From an uncultured Paracoccaceae bacterium (GTDB lineage: Bacteria > Pseudomonadota > Alphaproteobacteria > Rhodobacterales > Rhodobacteraceae): a DNA stretch of 64,000 nt. The DNA is taken from assembly GCA_947495295.1 (NCBI GenBank), contig CANLYJ010000007.1, positions 54,989 through 118,988 on the forward strand, read 5' to 3'. Position numbers and translations under genes: made by a program. Below, piece by piece: positions 42,320 through 51,585 of the stretch. Below the pieces are notes generated by a model. That model was given only the letters and a program-made list of their open reading frames with translations, ran no database searches and was not told the origin of the DNA. Position 1 is the stretch's first letter; each line of letters opens with the position of its first letter.

Positions 42320-43645
42320 TCATTTTGCGTAAACGTAATCAGGCAGCCAGGTGGCCAACCCCGGAAAGATCATCACCAGGCTCAGCGCCAGCACCATCAC
42401 CAGCACAAAGGGCGTGATAGAGGCATAGATGTCGCGCAGCCCAATCCCTGGCGGGGCCATGGCGCGCATCAGGAACAGGTTGTAGCCAAAAGGCGGTGTC
42501 ATATAGGCGATCTGGGTCGTGATCGTATAAAGGATACCGTACCAGATCAGATCGAAACCCAGCGCACCGACAAGCGGCACATAAAGCGGGGCAACGATGA
42601 CCAGCATGGCTGTGTCATCCAGAAACGTACCCATCAGGATAAAGCTGAGCTGCATCAGAATCAGGATCATCCAGGGCGACAGGTTCAACTGGTCCGTAAA
42701 CAGGCTTTCAATCGCCTTGACCGCGCCCAGCCCATCGAACACGGCACCAAACGCCAAGGCGGCAAGGATGATCCACATGAACATGCAGGTGATGCCCAGC
42801 GTGTTGCGGACGGAGTTTTCAAACACGTCGCGGGTCATCCGACCTTTCAGGATGGCCGCAAGCAGTGCCGCCAGCGCGCCAATGGCAGAGCTTTCAACCA
42901 GCGATGTCCAACCATTCACGAAAGGGACCATCATGACGGCAAAGATGATGATCGGCAGCAATCCAGCCCGCAGCAACCGCAGCTTTTCGGCGCGGGGCAT
43001 GGCGCGGTCCTCTTCGCTTAGCACCGGACCCAAACCTGGGTTCAACCGGCAGCGGATGGCGATATAGGCGACAAACATCGCGGCCATCATCAGCCCCGGA
43101 ACAACCCCCGCCAGCCAAAGCTGACCGACAGGCTGACGCGCAATCATCGCGTAAAGGACAAGGACGACAGATGGCGGCACCAGAATACCCAAGGATGATC
43201 CGGCCTGAATGACCCCCGTCACCATCCGTTTGTCATAGCCGCGCTTTAACAGTTCGGGCAGCGCAATCGTCGCGCCAATGGCCATACCAGCCACGCTCAA
43301 CCCGTTCATCGCGGAAATCAGCACCATCAGCCCAATCGTACCAATGGCCAGTCCACCGCGCAGCCCGCCCATCCAGACATGGAACATACGATAGAGATCA
43401 TCGGCGATTTTGCTTTCCGACAGCACATAACCCATGAAAATAAACATCGGCAGGGTCAGCAGCGGATACCACTTCATCAACTTCATTGCGGCGGCAAAGC
43501 CGATATCATACCCACCCTTGTCGCCCCAAAGCAGCAAGGCCGCGACCACCGCGACAAACCCGATAGCACCGAATACACGCTGACCCGTCAGCAGCATCAG
43601 CATCATGGAGGAAAACATCAGGGTCGCGATCACTTCATAGGGCAT
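42320..43645 (-). CDS. dctM: TRAP transporter large permease DctM
   Basis: 441 residues with about 12 transmembrane helices. Conserved SILVPPSVVLVLYA-like segment (SSLGILVPPSVVLVLYAM) and PPFGYNLFLMR near the C terminus. Uses an ion gradient to import the DctP-bound ligand. Overlaps dctQ by one base. Confidence 0.94.
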   Translation of the reverse strand: MPYEVIATLMFSSMMLMLLTGQRVFGAIGFVAVVAALLLWGDKGGYDIGFAAAMKLMKWYPLLTLPMFIFMGYVLSESKIADDLYRMFHVWMGGLRGGLAIGTIGLMVLISAMNGLSVAGMAIGATIALPELLKRGYDKRMVTGVIQAGSSLGILVPPSVVLVLYAMIARQPVGQLWLAGVVPGLMMAAMFVAYIAIRCRLNPGLGPVLSEEDRAMPRAEKLRLLRAGLLPIIIFAVMMVPFVNGWTSLVESSAIGALAALLAAILKGRMTRDVFENSVRNTLGITCMFMWIILAALAFGAVFDGLGAVKAIESLFTDQLNLSPWMILILMQLSFILMGTFLDDTAMLVIVAPLYVPLVGALGFDLIWYGILYTITTQIAYMTPPFGYNLFLMRAMAPPGIGLRDIYASITPFVLVMVLALSLVMIFPGLATWLPDYVYAK

Positions 43646-44214
43646 CAGATGGTTTCACCCTTCAGGCGCAGCACGTCTTTGAACAACTCTGACAAGCATT
43701 GCAGGATCATCAGAAAGAACCCGACGATCATGACGACCTTGATCGGCCACATGTAAGGACGCCAGGCCGAGGAAGAACGTTCCATACGCCCGATCTCTTC
43801 GCTGCCAGTCAGCAGACCCGCGAAAAACGAAAATGGTTCGGTCTTCCAATATCCCAGTGAATATGCGGTCGACCCGACAGCACCGTAAAGCAGGACGCAA
43901 AGATAAAAGATCAAGAACAGTACCGTGATCAGATCAAACCACGCTTTGCGGCGCACAGACCAACCACCATAAAGCAGATCCATACGCACGTTTGATCCCA
44001 TCTGGATCGCATAAGGCCCGCCTAGAATGTAATAGGCGACCATGGCAAACTGAGCCATCTCAAGCGTCCAAAGCGAGGGCAGAAAAAACGTCTTACTGAT
44101 CGATGACCAAAGCAGAATGCCCATCAGGACAAAAATACTGTACATCATGATCCGTCCGACCCGATAGTTCACGGCATCGACCCCACGAATGTAGCCGTGC
44201 ATCAGGCCACGCAT
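43645..44214 (-). CDS. dctQ: TRAP transporter small permease DctQ
   Basis: 189 residues with four transmembrane helices. The family's GGPYAIQMGSNVRMDLLYG motif around the second helix is present. Its 5' end overlaps the upstream amidohydrolase gene by 13 bases, so the transporter and enzyme are one transcript. Confidence 0.92.
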   Translation of the reverse strand: MRGLMHGYIRGVDAVNYRVGRIMMYSIFVLMGILLWSSISKTFFLPSLWTLEMAQFAMVAYYILGGPYAIQMGSNVRMDLLYGGWSVRRKAWFDLITVLFLIFYLCVLLYGAVGSTAYSLGYWKTEPFSFFAGLLTGSEEIGRMERSSSAWRPYMWPIKVVMIVGFFLMILQCLSELFKDVLRLKGETI

Positions 44215-44981
44215 GCGACCGACCCCGCTGCATTCGTTCTGCTGAACGCATCAGCAATCCAGCCCGCCAGCATATCGGCCATCACCGATTGCTCTGGCGC
44301 AGTGCTGATCAGGTCATTGCGGATTTCCAGCATGACGTTCAGATGCCCGTCCGGCAGGGCGTGTTCCTTAAGCGTATGGGTCACGCCATGCGTCGGCCCG
44401 TAAGGCTGGTTGCGATCTATCACAGCACTGCTGTGGTCGGCGGCGCAATCCAGCATCGCGTCGGCCAGCCGCGCATCGTCATCATGCACAACACCGATTT
44501 CGACGGTCCGGGCATTGCCGTGATAGGTTGGGGTAAAGCTGTGCAAGGTCACAATGACCGGATCTGACGTCTGACCGATCACCTCGGACAGGCGGCTTTT
44601 GAATGGTTCGTAATAGGCCGCGATCCGGGCAGCCTTTTCTGCCTGCGAAAGATGCTGATTACCGGGGACGGCGTAAATCTCGCTCTTTTCCGGCATTGCG
44701 TCTGGCGCATCGGGCGGTCGGTTGCAGTCATAGACCAACCGCGACACGACGCCAGCGACCAATGTTGCATCCAGCTTGCGAGACAGGTTTTCAGCAACGG
44801 CCATCGCCCCCGGATCCCAGGCGATGTGGCTTCTTTTGGCCTCATCTGAAAGACCAAGATCAGAAAAAGACGATGGAATATAATGGGTTGCATGTTCGCA
44901 TACCAGAATGATCGAGGATGCCCCATCCGGGTTGATTGGCACAACCCGGTTCGCATTCTGATCTGTGACATCGTGATTCAT
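44202..44981 (-). CDS. N-formylglutamate amidohydrolase family protein
   Basis: 259 residues from MNHDVTDQN with GAGGGGGGCACC upstream. Motifs ILVCEHATHYIP, YDCNRPPDAPDAMP, VTLHSFTP and NVMLEIRNDL define the HutG/N-formylglutamate amidohydrolase-like zinc hydrolase family. With a GS-like gamma-glutamyl ligase downstream, it may cleave a gamma-glutamyl or N-acyl-glutamate intermediate; this is inference. First gene of the minus-strand catabolic operon. Confidence 0.88.
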   Translation of the reverse strand: MNHDVTDQNANRVVPINPDGASSIILVCEHATHYIPSSFSDLGLSDEAKRSHIAWDPGAMAVAENLSRKLDATLVAGVVSRLVYDCNRPPDAPDAMPEKSEIYAVPGNQHLSQAEKAARIAAYYEPFKSRLSEVIGQTSDPVIVTLHSFTPTYHGNARTVEIGVVHDDDARLADAMLDCAADHSSAVIDRNQPYGPTHGVTHTLKEHALPDGHLNVMLEIRNDLISTAPEQSVMADMLAGWIADAFSRTNAAGSVACVA

Positions 44982-45032
44982 GGTGCCCCCCTCGCACAAA
45001 CTGCTTGCGTTCAGCGGTTTTTGTCAACAGAA

Positions 45033-45052
45033 TTGTGAAAAATTTATCACAA
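45033..45052. promoter_or_regulatory. Probable RpiR-type operator
   Basis: TTGTGA-AAAATTTA-TCACAA, a perfect 6 bp inverted repeat in the 113-base divergent region between the amidohydrolase and the RpiR regulator, positioned to control both. Confidence 0.55.
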
Positions 45053-45094
45053 ACGAACAGGCCTGGTAATTTTTCGATCAAATGAAAGGCGATC

Positions 45095-45967
45095 ATGTCC
45101 GACGCAGCGCTGACAATCTCTGACCGTATCCAGCGAAAGCTGGATGATCTCACCCGGGCAGAGCGGCAATTGGCGCATTCGATCCTTGAAAACTATCCCG
45201 CATCAGGCCTTGGCCCGTTATCGGCGCTGGCCCGGGACGCGAATGTCTCTGTCCCCACAGTGGCGCGGATGGTTCAAAAACTCGGCTTCAAGGGTTACCC
45301 TGAATTTCAGGCCGAGCTGCGCGAAGAACTGCGCGCCAAGGTCAAAAACCCCATCGCCAAACACGACACCTGGGCTGACGGCGCGCCCTCAGGTCATATG
45401 CTGAACAGGTTCACCGATGCGGTGATTGACAATATCCGGCACACGCTGGGCCAGATCGACCCCGATGCGTTTGATGCCGCTTGCGCGCTTGTTGCTGACC
45501 AAGAACGCAGGCTTTGCATCGTTGGTGGGCGCATCACTCATGTTTTAGCCGAATATCTGTTTCTGCACATGCAGGTGATCCGGCCAAACGTGACGCATAT
45601 TCAGTCCACATCCAACGCATGGCCGCACTACCTGCTGGATACCAAGGACAGTGATGTTTTCGTCATCTTCGACATGCGGCGCTATGAAAACAATACGCTG
45701 AAACTGGCGCAGATGGCGCAGGAACAAGGGGCAAAGATTGTCCTGTTCACAGACCAATGGCGGTCGCCCGTGCATCAGATTGCCGATATCAGCTTCAGCG
45801 GACGGATCGTCGTACCATCGGCATGGGATTCGCTGGGCACAACGCTGTTGTTGGTCGAAACCATGATCTCCTCCGTTCAGAACCTGAACTGGCATGACAC
45901 CAAGGCCCGGATGGAAGAGCTTGAAGGTATGTTCGACCAAACCAAGCTCTTCCGGAAATTCACCTAG
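45095..45967 (+). CDS. MurR/RpiR-family transcriptional regulator
   Basis: 290 residues: N-terminal HTH (LSALARDANVSVPTVARMVQKLGFKGY) and C-terminal SIS sugar-phosphate-type domain (LCIVGGRITHVLAEYL, VFVIFDMRRYENNTL). Likely repressor or activator of the divergent catabolic operon, responding to a phosphorylated or related metabolite. The 3' end overlaps the S8 peptidase by four bases. Confidence 0.92.
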   Translation: MSDAALTISDRIQRKLDDLTRAERQLAHSILENYPASGLGPLSALARDANVSVPTVARMVQKLGFKGYPEFQAELREELRAKVKNPIAKHDTWADGAPSGHMLNRFTDAVIDNIRHTLGQIDPDAFDAACALVADQERRLCIVGGRITHVLAEYLFLHMQVIRPNVTHIQSTSNAWPHYLLDTKDSDVFVIFDMRRYENNTLKLAQMAQEQGAKIVLFTDQWRSPVHQIADISFSGRIVVPSAWDSLGTTLLLVETMISSVQNLNWHDTKARMEELEGMFDQTKLFRKFT

Positions 45968-47760
45968 AACTTCCTGTTGATCTTCGTGTTCTGCGGACCG
46001 GCGGTGCGCGCAACCGCGGTGCCGCGCAAGATCGCATCAATATTTGCCGGGGTCACAGGCGGGATGGGATCACCGCTGGCGAACCTTCGGGCCAACGCCC
46101 GTGTGACCTGCGGGGCCGACATGCTGGTACCCGACACAGCCTGACGGCTGCCCGATAAGGACCCCATGGTCACAACACCCGGCCTGATCCGGCCACGGTC
46201 CGCCGGGGCGGTTGTGTCACCGGTCATGGGACGCGCAAGGCCAGCAGCACCCAGACCCGAATAGACGACAATCTCTCTCTCATCTTCGTCCAGATCATCA
46301 TCCTCATCGCCATAAGTACCACCAACCCGAAGCTGAAGCCCGCCACAGGCAAAGGCATTGACAGTCCCTTCGCGGCGGATAACGGATCCAGAGCCCGATG
46401 GATCAAGGGCAAGGATGTCACCATCGGGGCCATGGCTTTGATAAAGCATGTCACGAAATTTGGACTGGCGCCCGCCCGATCGGAACCGACGAATGGAATC
46501 GTCGCGTTGGATATAGGCATCCACCACGGCATCCTCCCCCAACGACACGGACATCTGGAAATGGCCCGGCTGAATATAGGGGTCACCAGATTGCGCAGGC
46601 ACGGTCGGATACATGGCAAGGGTGATCACCTCACGACCACCAGTTCCAATTTCGCGATATTGCAGATAGGCACGACCGACCGGGGCATCGCCGTTCTGCA
46701 ATTCCTCGAATGCGCCATGAGCGGCAAAGCCGGTGGTTGCCGGCGCATCTGGCCGCCGGGAAATCGACAACTGCATGCATTGCGCAGGCGGGTTCGTATC
46801 ATCACGCCAAGGCCCCCAGAATTCCAGAAAACTGGGGGTTCTATCATCCGGTTTTGCTTCCCAAGTCACCTGATCATCAGTGGCGGTATCAAGAACCGCA
46901 TGAGTTTGCGACTGTCGGTGATTGCCCATCGGCAGGACAAAATGCACCGGCCCGATATCGGTGATCCCGGCTTGCGTAACCGCATCCTGAAAACGTTCAA
47001 CCAGACTGCTGCCATCCTTGGCACCGGCCAAAATCCCGTAACTGATGTTAATGATCAAAGGCAGACGGACAGGCACCCCGTCACCGCGGACCTTTTCGAT
47101 CCAGCGACATAAACGGCGGGTGCGCCGCACCAGATACAAGATCGCTGTCAGGATGTAGAACGGGGCAAAGGTGCCCAACGTATCGCGCGTCACCTCTGGC
47201 GGCAGGCTGACAGCCATGACCGGAAAGTTGCGTGCATCAGGATCAGACGGGGCAAAGCCCGCTGCAAGATCCGTCACTGCCGCCCCATGATTGCCAAAGA
47301 ACGCACCACTTTGAACGGATCCGCGCGAAAAATCAATCACGCCCGCCTTGCGATATATCGCTTCTTCATCCGCCAGATCACCGGCAGCCAAATCGGCCAG
47401 CATGCTGGAAATCTGTGCGCCGCGCAGCTCTGTCCCATGGGGTAGATCGGCACCAATGCGTGGATCAACCGCATCAGCGACAACCCCGTCCTGCATCCAG
47501 ATCGCAGCCATGCGGCTATCAAGATTGTTAACCGTAAGCCGTTGATTGGCAAAGGGAACGGTATCGTCAATCACCCCGATCACCGCCGCCCGCGCCGGAT
47601 CAGGCGGCAAGGCGCCTGGCGACAGAAACTGCAAGTCGGGATCATCCTCCAGGGATTCATCGTATGGTTCTATGTTCAGCCGGATGGTATCCGCCTGCGC
47701 AAATTCATCTAAGTTCTGTAGAAGACCGGAAAAGGCACTGAGGGTTTCAAGAGCAATCAT
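45964..47760 (-). CDS. S8 (subtilisin-like) serine peptidase, cytoplasmic
   Basis: 598 residues. The catalytic triad is visible: Asp about 65 in VIGVIDDTVPFAN, His about 108 in DLPHGTELRGAQ, and Ser in SGTSMSAPQVTRALAR near the C terminus. There is no signal peptide or pro-domain, so it probably acts inside the cell. An acidic DEDDDLDEDERE stretch lies between. It overlaps the small upstream gene by four bases and belongs to the block facing the SARP-TPR regulator. Confidence 0.88.
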   Translation of the reverse strand: MIALETLSAFSGLLQNLDEFAQADTIRLNIEPYDESLEDDPDLQFLSPGALPPDPARAAVIGVIDDTVPFANQRLTVNNLDSRMAAIWMQDGVVADAVDPRIGADLPHGTELRGAQISSMLADLAAGDLADEEAIYRKAGVIDFSRGSVQSGAFFGNHGAAVTDLAAGFAPSDPDARNFPVMAVSLPPEVTRDTLGTFAPFYILTAILYLVRRTRRLCRWIEKVRGDGVPVRLPLIINISYGILAGAKDGSSLVERFQDAVTQAGITDIGPVHFVLPMGNHRQSQTHAVLDTATDDQVTWEAKPDDRTPSFLEFWGPWRDDTNPPAQCMQLSISRRPDAPATTGFAAHGAFEELQNGDAPVGRAYLQYREIGTGGREVITLAMYPTVPAQSGDPYIQPGHFQMSVSLGEDAVVDAYIQRDDSIRRFRSGGRQSKFRDMLYQSHGPDGDILALDPSGSGSVIRREGTVNAFACGGLQLRVGGTYGDEDDDLDEDEREIVVYSGLGAAGLARPMTGDTTAPADRGRIRPGVVTMGSLSGSRQAVSGTSMSAPQVTRALARRFASGDPIPPVTPANIDAILRGTAVARTAGPQNTKINRKF

Positions 47761-47948
47761 TTTTCAAACGCCCTCTGAATAAGGTCCTCAACGCTGACAT
47801 TCACCGATTTGGCTACCTCGACCACGCTGCGCTTTTTGACGTCATCAACCAGTTCGCGCTGATCAAGCCAGAAATGCGCGTAAGGCGATGAATCGTTTTC
47901 AAATGTGGCGGCTTCGGGCTGGTTGGGTTTTGTCCATTTCAGCTCCAT
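47757..47948 (-). CDS. Small helical hypothetical protein
   Basis: 63 residues from MELKWTKPNQPEAATFEND; the ATG lies inside the 3' end of the PAP2 gene (10-base overlap) and the stop overlaps the peptidase start. The C-terminal half (RSVVEVAKSVNVSVEDLIQRAFEK) looks helical and charged. No family recognised; it could be an adaptor, inhibitor or chaperone of the peptidase. Confidence 0.65.
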   Translation of the reverse strand: MELKWTKPNQPEAATFENDSSPYAHFWLDQRELVDDVKKRSVVEVAKSVNVSVEDLIQRAFEK

Positions 47949-49084
47949 CTCAGACCCCACTCTGTTTCGGCCTGCTGCCACAACCAACCCAACAAAGGGG
48001 CAGGTTGCACAGCAACCGTATCGCCGGTCGTCATTGCAAGATCTTCGGCGGGCAGCGCAGGGGCTGGGTCAAGCAGCTTGTTCAACTCCTCGAAATGGAA
48101 GTCACGCGCATCGCCATTTTCGTGATAGCGATCACCGTGGAACGTGCGGGAAGTCGCGGTTTGCGCCCCGGCACGGGCCCGCGCCACCAGATACTGGCCC
48201 AGCGTGATCCCCAAAATTGCACCAGCCGCACTGTCCGACGGGAAATGAACACCCGCAACAGTGCGGTTAATCGCAATACGTGACGCCATGCGGTAAAGCT
48301 GGCTCTCTGGCTTGACGGCCGCGCCACCCGGACCAGCGATCAACTCGCTCAGCATCGTTGCCACCATAAAGGCCTGTGTGGCGTGGCCGCTGGGGAACGT
48401 ACCGTGATCCGGGGTCTGGATCATGGGCTGCAACTGCTGGGCAAACGCGATAGGACGCGGACAGCCAAGCGCCAGCTTCATCTGCTGCGACACGACCGTG
48501 GCCAGATCCAGCCCTGTATTCAGCAAGGTGAGCAACCATTTCGTCCGCTGCGGCTGCAGATAGACGATGGACCCAAAGAACGACAGAACGTCGGTCAGTT
48601 GGGTATGCACCTCGGCCAATCGGTCACCACGCAAATCGGCGTAATTGGCGACCAGCGACAGGTCCCGTTCAAAGTCAGTGTCGGATGGCCGGTTCAGGGT
48701 GACCAGTGGGGCGAATGTCGTCTGTAAATTATCCCCTGCGGCTGCGACTGCGGACCGGGCGAAGACTGTCGTGCTTGCCGGTACGGTCTCGGCCGGGGAA
48801 TAGGCCAGATCGCTCAACAGTTCCAAGCTGATGGCGGCCGCACGATGCGATGGGGAAAGACGAGAAAAGCGCTCGGCAGGATCAAGTGGCGCGACCACAC
48901 CTAACTGGCCAGTCACAACCTCGGCGCCGACAATACTATCGCGAGCACGGGCCAAAGCCGTCGACAAAAGCGGCGACGCGCGGCCACCGGCATGCGCGCC
49001 ACCACGACGTTCCGCATTCTCCGCGTTCTCGGCGTTTTCCGCATTCTCAGCGTTTTCTGCGTTTTCGGCATTTAAAAAAGACAA
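47939..49084 (-). CDS. PAP2/vanadium-haloperoxidase-like phosphatase with NAE repeats
   Basis: About 381 residues starting at TTG 49084, well placed after GAGGAGAACACA. PAP2 active-site motifs: KLALGCPRP, PSGHATQAF and NRTVAGVHFPSD, as in vanadium haloperoxidase-like enzymes and acid phosphatases. No clear signal peptide. The N terminus carries seven Asn-Ala-Glu repeats written with varied codons. First gene of the minus-strand block with the small protein and the S8 peptidase, divergent from the SARP-TPR regulator. Confidence 0.82.
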   Translation of the reverse strand: MSFLNAENAENAENAENAENAENAERRGGAHAGGRASPLLSTALARARDSIVGAEVVTGQLGVVAPLDPAERFSRLSPSHRAAAISLELLSDLAYSPAETVPASTTVFARSAVAAAGDNLQTTFAPLVTLNRPSDTDFERDLSLVANYADLRGDRLAEVHTQLTDVLSFFGSIVYLQPQRTKWLLTLLNTGLDLATVVSQQMKLALGCPRPIAFAQQLQPMIQTPDHGTFPSGHATQAFMVATMLSELIAGPGGAAVKPESQLYRMASRIAINRTVAGVHFPSDSAAGAILGITLGQYLVARARAGAQTATSRTFHGDRYHENGDARDFHFEELNKLLDPAPALPAEDLAMTTGDTVAVQPAPLLGWLWQQAETEWGLRWS

Positions 49085-49228
49085 ATGTGTTCTCCTCAAA
49101 TAGACTTATTGTAAAATCAAAACCGGACAAATGACGTCCAATATGAAAGAAGTGTAGGTTCGGTGTGTCTGTTGATGCAAATGTTTATTCCCACGGGGTA
49201 ACAGGCAAGCAGCAGCATCTAGAATGCC

Positions 49229-50797
49229 ATGAAGAGAATTACACTCCATCTCGCCGGTCCTGTTACTGTCGCCGGACCCAGCCTGCAGGACCTAACCCCG
49301 GCCAGCATGAAAAGTCGGGGGGTGCTGGCGCTATTGGGCACGTCGCATCACCTGCGGGCAAGTCGAGCCAAACTCCAAGACAAACTCTGGAGCCAAAGGG
49401 GCGCTGATCAGGGTGCTGCCAGCCTCAGGCAGGCATTAACCGAAATCCGGCGCAGTTTTGGCAATTACCGCAATGCTGTTTTGTCGGGTTCGGGTTGGGC
49501 AGCACTTGACCCCGAGCAAGTTGGAGTCGCGCTCAGTCCGGATCCGGCGCGCGTGAACCCAGATCTGGTTGAGTTCGCCGAAGACCTGGACATTCGCGAT
49601 CCCGAATTCGAGGATTGGATACGCGAACAGCGCCAGTATTTTGCAGCGAAATGGCGCAAGCAGGGAGCACCTGCAACGCTACACGCTCAACCGACGCATC
49701 TTGCGCTGATCATCGTAAAAACGCTGCCGAGCGATTCTCATATATCGGCCTTGGCCGATATGATATTGCGTGACGGTGCAGAACGCGCAGCGTCTTTTGT
49801 GCCGGCACATATCTTTGAAGACAATGCCGCTTTCGATGATCACCCGCACGCCCTGAAATTATCCTGTCAGGCGGTCGGCAGTCGGCAACATGCCAGCCTT
49901 CAGTTCACCGTGACCCGCAGCGGTACACAACAACAAATCTGGAACCGCTCAGTTACCGGATCGCTGGATTCGCTGACACCTCAATTTGACACCCTTTCCG
50001 GCGCATTGACACTTGCGATATTAAACGCGGGTTGGGGCACACCCGCGGATGACCCATATGATAACATCCTGTCTTTGCGCGATGTTTTCAGTTTTTCTCA
50101 TGATCGACTGCTCAAGGCGGAATTCCTGCTGGACCGCAATGACAGCGACAAAGACGAAGCAATCAGGCTCGCGTTGCGGGCCTATATTCGCAATACCATG
50201 CTGCTTGAACGGTTTGCGGACGACCCGTTTGAGATGCTGGCCGAAGCGACCGAATTTGCAACACGCGCGATGGAACTGGACCCGCAGAATGCGGTCGCGC
50301 TCTCAGTTGCCTCAATGATTGCTTGTCGCAATCGTAACGTCGATCTCGCACTTGATCTGGCCCAGCAGGCGGAGCAGGCCGACGCAAACAACCCGCTATC
50401 GCGCTATAGTCTTTCATCGGCGTTGACCGAGGCCGGCGATGATGAGCGCGCATTTCAAGAAGCGATCAAAGCCCGGGCCGGACCCATCACTGCGCTCAGC
50501 CCGGCAACCTGGCTGATGCGCTGTGCGGTGACTGCAGTGCGCGCGCACCGGTTGGACGAAGCTTTGCGGTTTTCGAATATGGCACATGGGTATTCACCCA
50601 ATTACCGTCCCGCTTTGCGATTCATCGCAGCATTGGAATTTCGGCGAGGGAACGAACCCGCGACAGCCGATGCATTGCAGCGACTGCAACTGCTGGAACC
50701 TGATTTCTCGCTCAAGCTGATGGCCAGCGATACCTATCCAGTGGCCACATTGCGCACATCGGGCCTTCTGGAAGTAACGAAATCTGGCCTTTTTTAG
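49229..50797 (+). CDS. SARP-like winged-helix regulator with TPR domain
   Basis: 522 residues. The N-terminal 90 residues have the SARP/OmpR-C pattern (LKDKLW-like SRAKLQDKLWSQRG, SLRQALTEIRRSFG) followed by a mid-region and C-terminal TPR-like helices (FATRAMELDPQNAVALSVAS, LALDLAQQAEQADANNPLSR). It resembles SARP/adenylate-cyclase-associated TPR regulators of alphaproteobacteria. The target is likely the divergent PAP2-small protein-peptidase block across the 144-base gap. Effector unknown. Confidence 0.78.
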   Translation: MKRITLHLAGPVTVAGPSLQDLTPASMKSRGVLALLGTSHHLRASRAKLQDKLWSQRGADQGAASLRQALTEIRRSFGNYRNAVLSGSGWAALDPEQVGVALSPDPARVNPDLVEFAEDLDIRDPEFEDWIREQRQYFAAKWRKQGAPATLHAQPTHLALIIVKTLPSDSHISALADMILRDGAERAASFVPAHIFEDNAAFDDHPHALKLSCQAVGSRQHASLQFTVTRSGTQQQIWNRSVTGSLDSLTPQFDTLSGALTLAILNAGWGTPADDPYDNILSLRDVFSFSHDRLLKAEFLLDRNDSDKDEAIRLALRAYIRNTMLLERFADDPFEMLAEATEFATRAMELDPQNAVALSVASMIACRNRNVDLALDLAQQAEQADANNPLSRYSLSSALTEAGDDERAFQEAIKARAGPITALSPATWLMRCAVTAVRAHRLDEALRFSNMAHGYSPNYRPALRFIAALEFRRGNEPATADALQRLQLLEPDFSLKLMASDTYPVATLRTSGLLEVTKSGLF

Positions 50798-51010
50798 CAG
50801 AAATTGTGAAATTCATATTTTTTTAACGTTTCCTTAGGGTCAATTTTCACGCTGCTTTCACAGCCGGGGTGCACAAAAGGGCACCAACGTTGGTTGGTAA
50901 GTCAACGGCGCCTTTCAGGAGCAACACCTGAACAGAGTCCCTTTTTTATAGCTGGTTATTTTTCCCCGGCGTCGTTGGCTTCTCAACTTTCAGACGACCC
51001 TTCCAAAACA

Positions 51011-51043
51011 ACTGCGCGTGGCACCATTTGTGGCACGCGCAGT
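51011..51043. repeat. Long inverted repeat in a gene-free stretch
   Basis: ACTGCGCGTG..CACGCGCAGT, a perfect 10 bp inverted repeat with a 13-base loop and no T run. It lies in the 351-base gap 50798-51148, which otherwise holds only AT-rich sequence after the SARP gene and small unsupported ORFs. May be a factor-dependent terminator. Confidence 0.5.
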
Positions 51044-51148
51044 CGTTGACACCCCTGCAATAAACTATGCCATCCCGACCCGTTGACCCGTTCCATCATT
51101 GATGGGTCTTCCGTCGTTGATAGCTGAAGGGCCTGATCGCCCCGAAGG

Positions 51149-51496
51149 TCAGCTTTCCAAAAGCCCCGCAGGCACAAAATCCGGGCGCACAAAATCAGCC
51201 GCCGGCCTGTCGGCGACCGCCGTCAACCATTTGAATTCAAAGACACGTTCATCATCTTCATCAACGGATGACACGACAAGGCACTGATACAAATGCTTGG
51301 GGCCATCATAGATATCAACATGTCCACGAAGCCGCTCTGACCCTTCCAGATCAAGGGCGAAACCATCGTCCCATAGCCGCCTGATCCGATGAACCTTCTC
51401 ACCGTCATGGACACATAAGCGGTCCTTGCGCTGCAGCGCGGCCTTGCGCGCCTCGTGTAACCCCTGACGCACAGCCTCAGGTAAAAACGTATACAT
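51149..51496 (-). CDS. Conserved hypothetical protein
   Basis: 115 residues, MYTFLPEAVRQGLHEARKAA, with RLWDDGFALDLEGSERLRGHVDIYDG and a C-terminal FEFKWLTAV segment. It resembles a small conserved protein of Rhodobacteraceae lacking a known function. No signal peptide or membrane segment. Lies between the SARP region and the cobalamin operon. Confidence 0.72.
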   Translation of the reverse strand: MYTFLPEAVRQGLHEARKAALQRKDRLCVHDGEKVHRIRRLWDDGFALDLEGSERLRGHVDIYDGPKHLYQCLVVSSVDEDDERVFEFKWLTAVADRPAADFVRPDFVPAGLLES

Positions 51497-51557
51497 ACCA
51501 GTCCCCTCCAGACATACGTGAGGATGACCACACCAAGGTAAATATCAAGTAACAAAA

Positions 51558-51573
51558 TCCGCCGCAGCGCGGA
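51558..51573 (-). terminator. Likely terminator of the cobalamin operon
   Basis: Minus strand TCCGC-GCTGCG-GCGGA followed by TTTTG, 13 bases past the cobM stop. The stem is short (5 bp), so it is a modest terminator. Confidence 0.5.
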
Positions 51574-51585
51574 AAAACCTTCGTT

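Noticed and set aside
49016-49078. NAE tandem repeat as a CRISPR or VNTR locus
   Set aside because: It is in frame, starts at a good ribosome site and has varied codons, so it is part of the PAP2 protein.
50983-51192. Minus-strand 69-residue ORF
   Set aside because: Spans a long inverted repeat and the end of a real gene, without a ribosome site or recognisable features.
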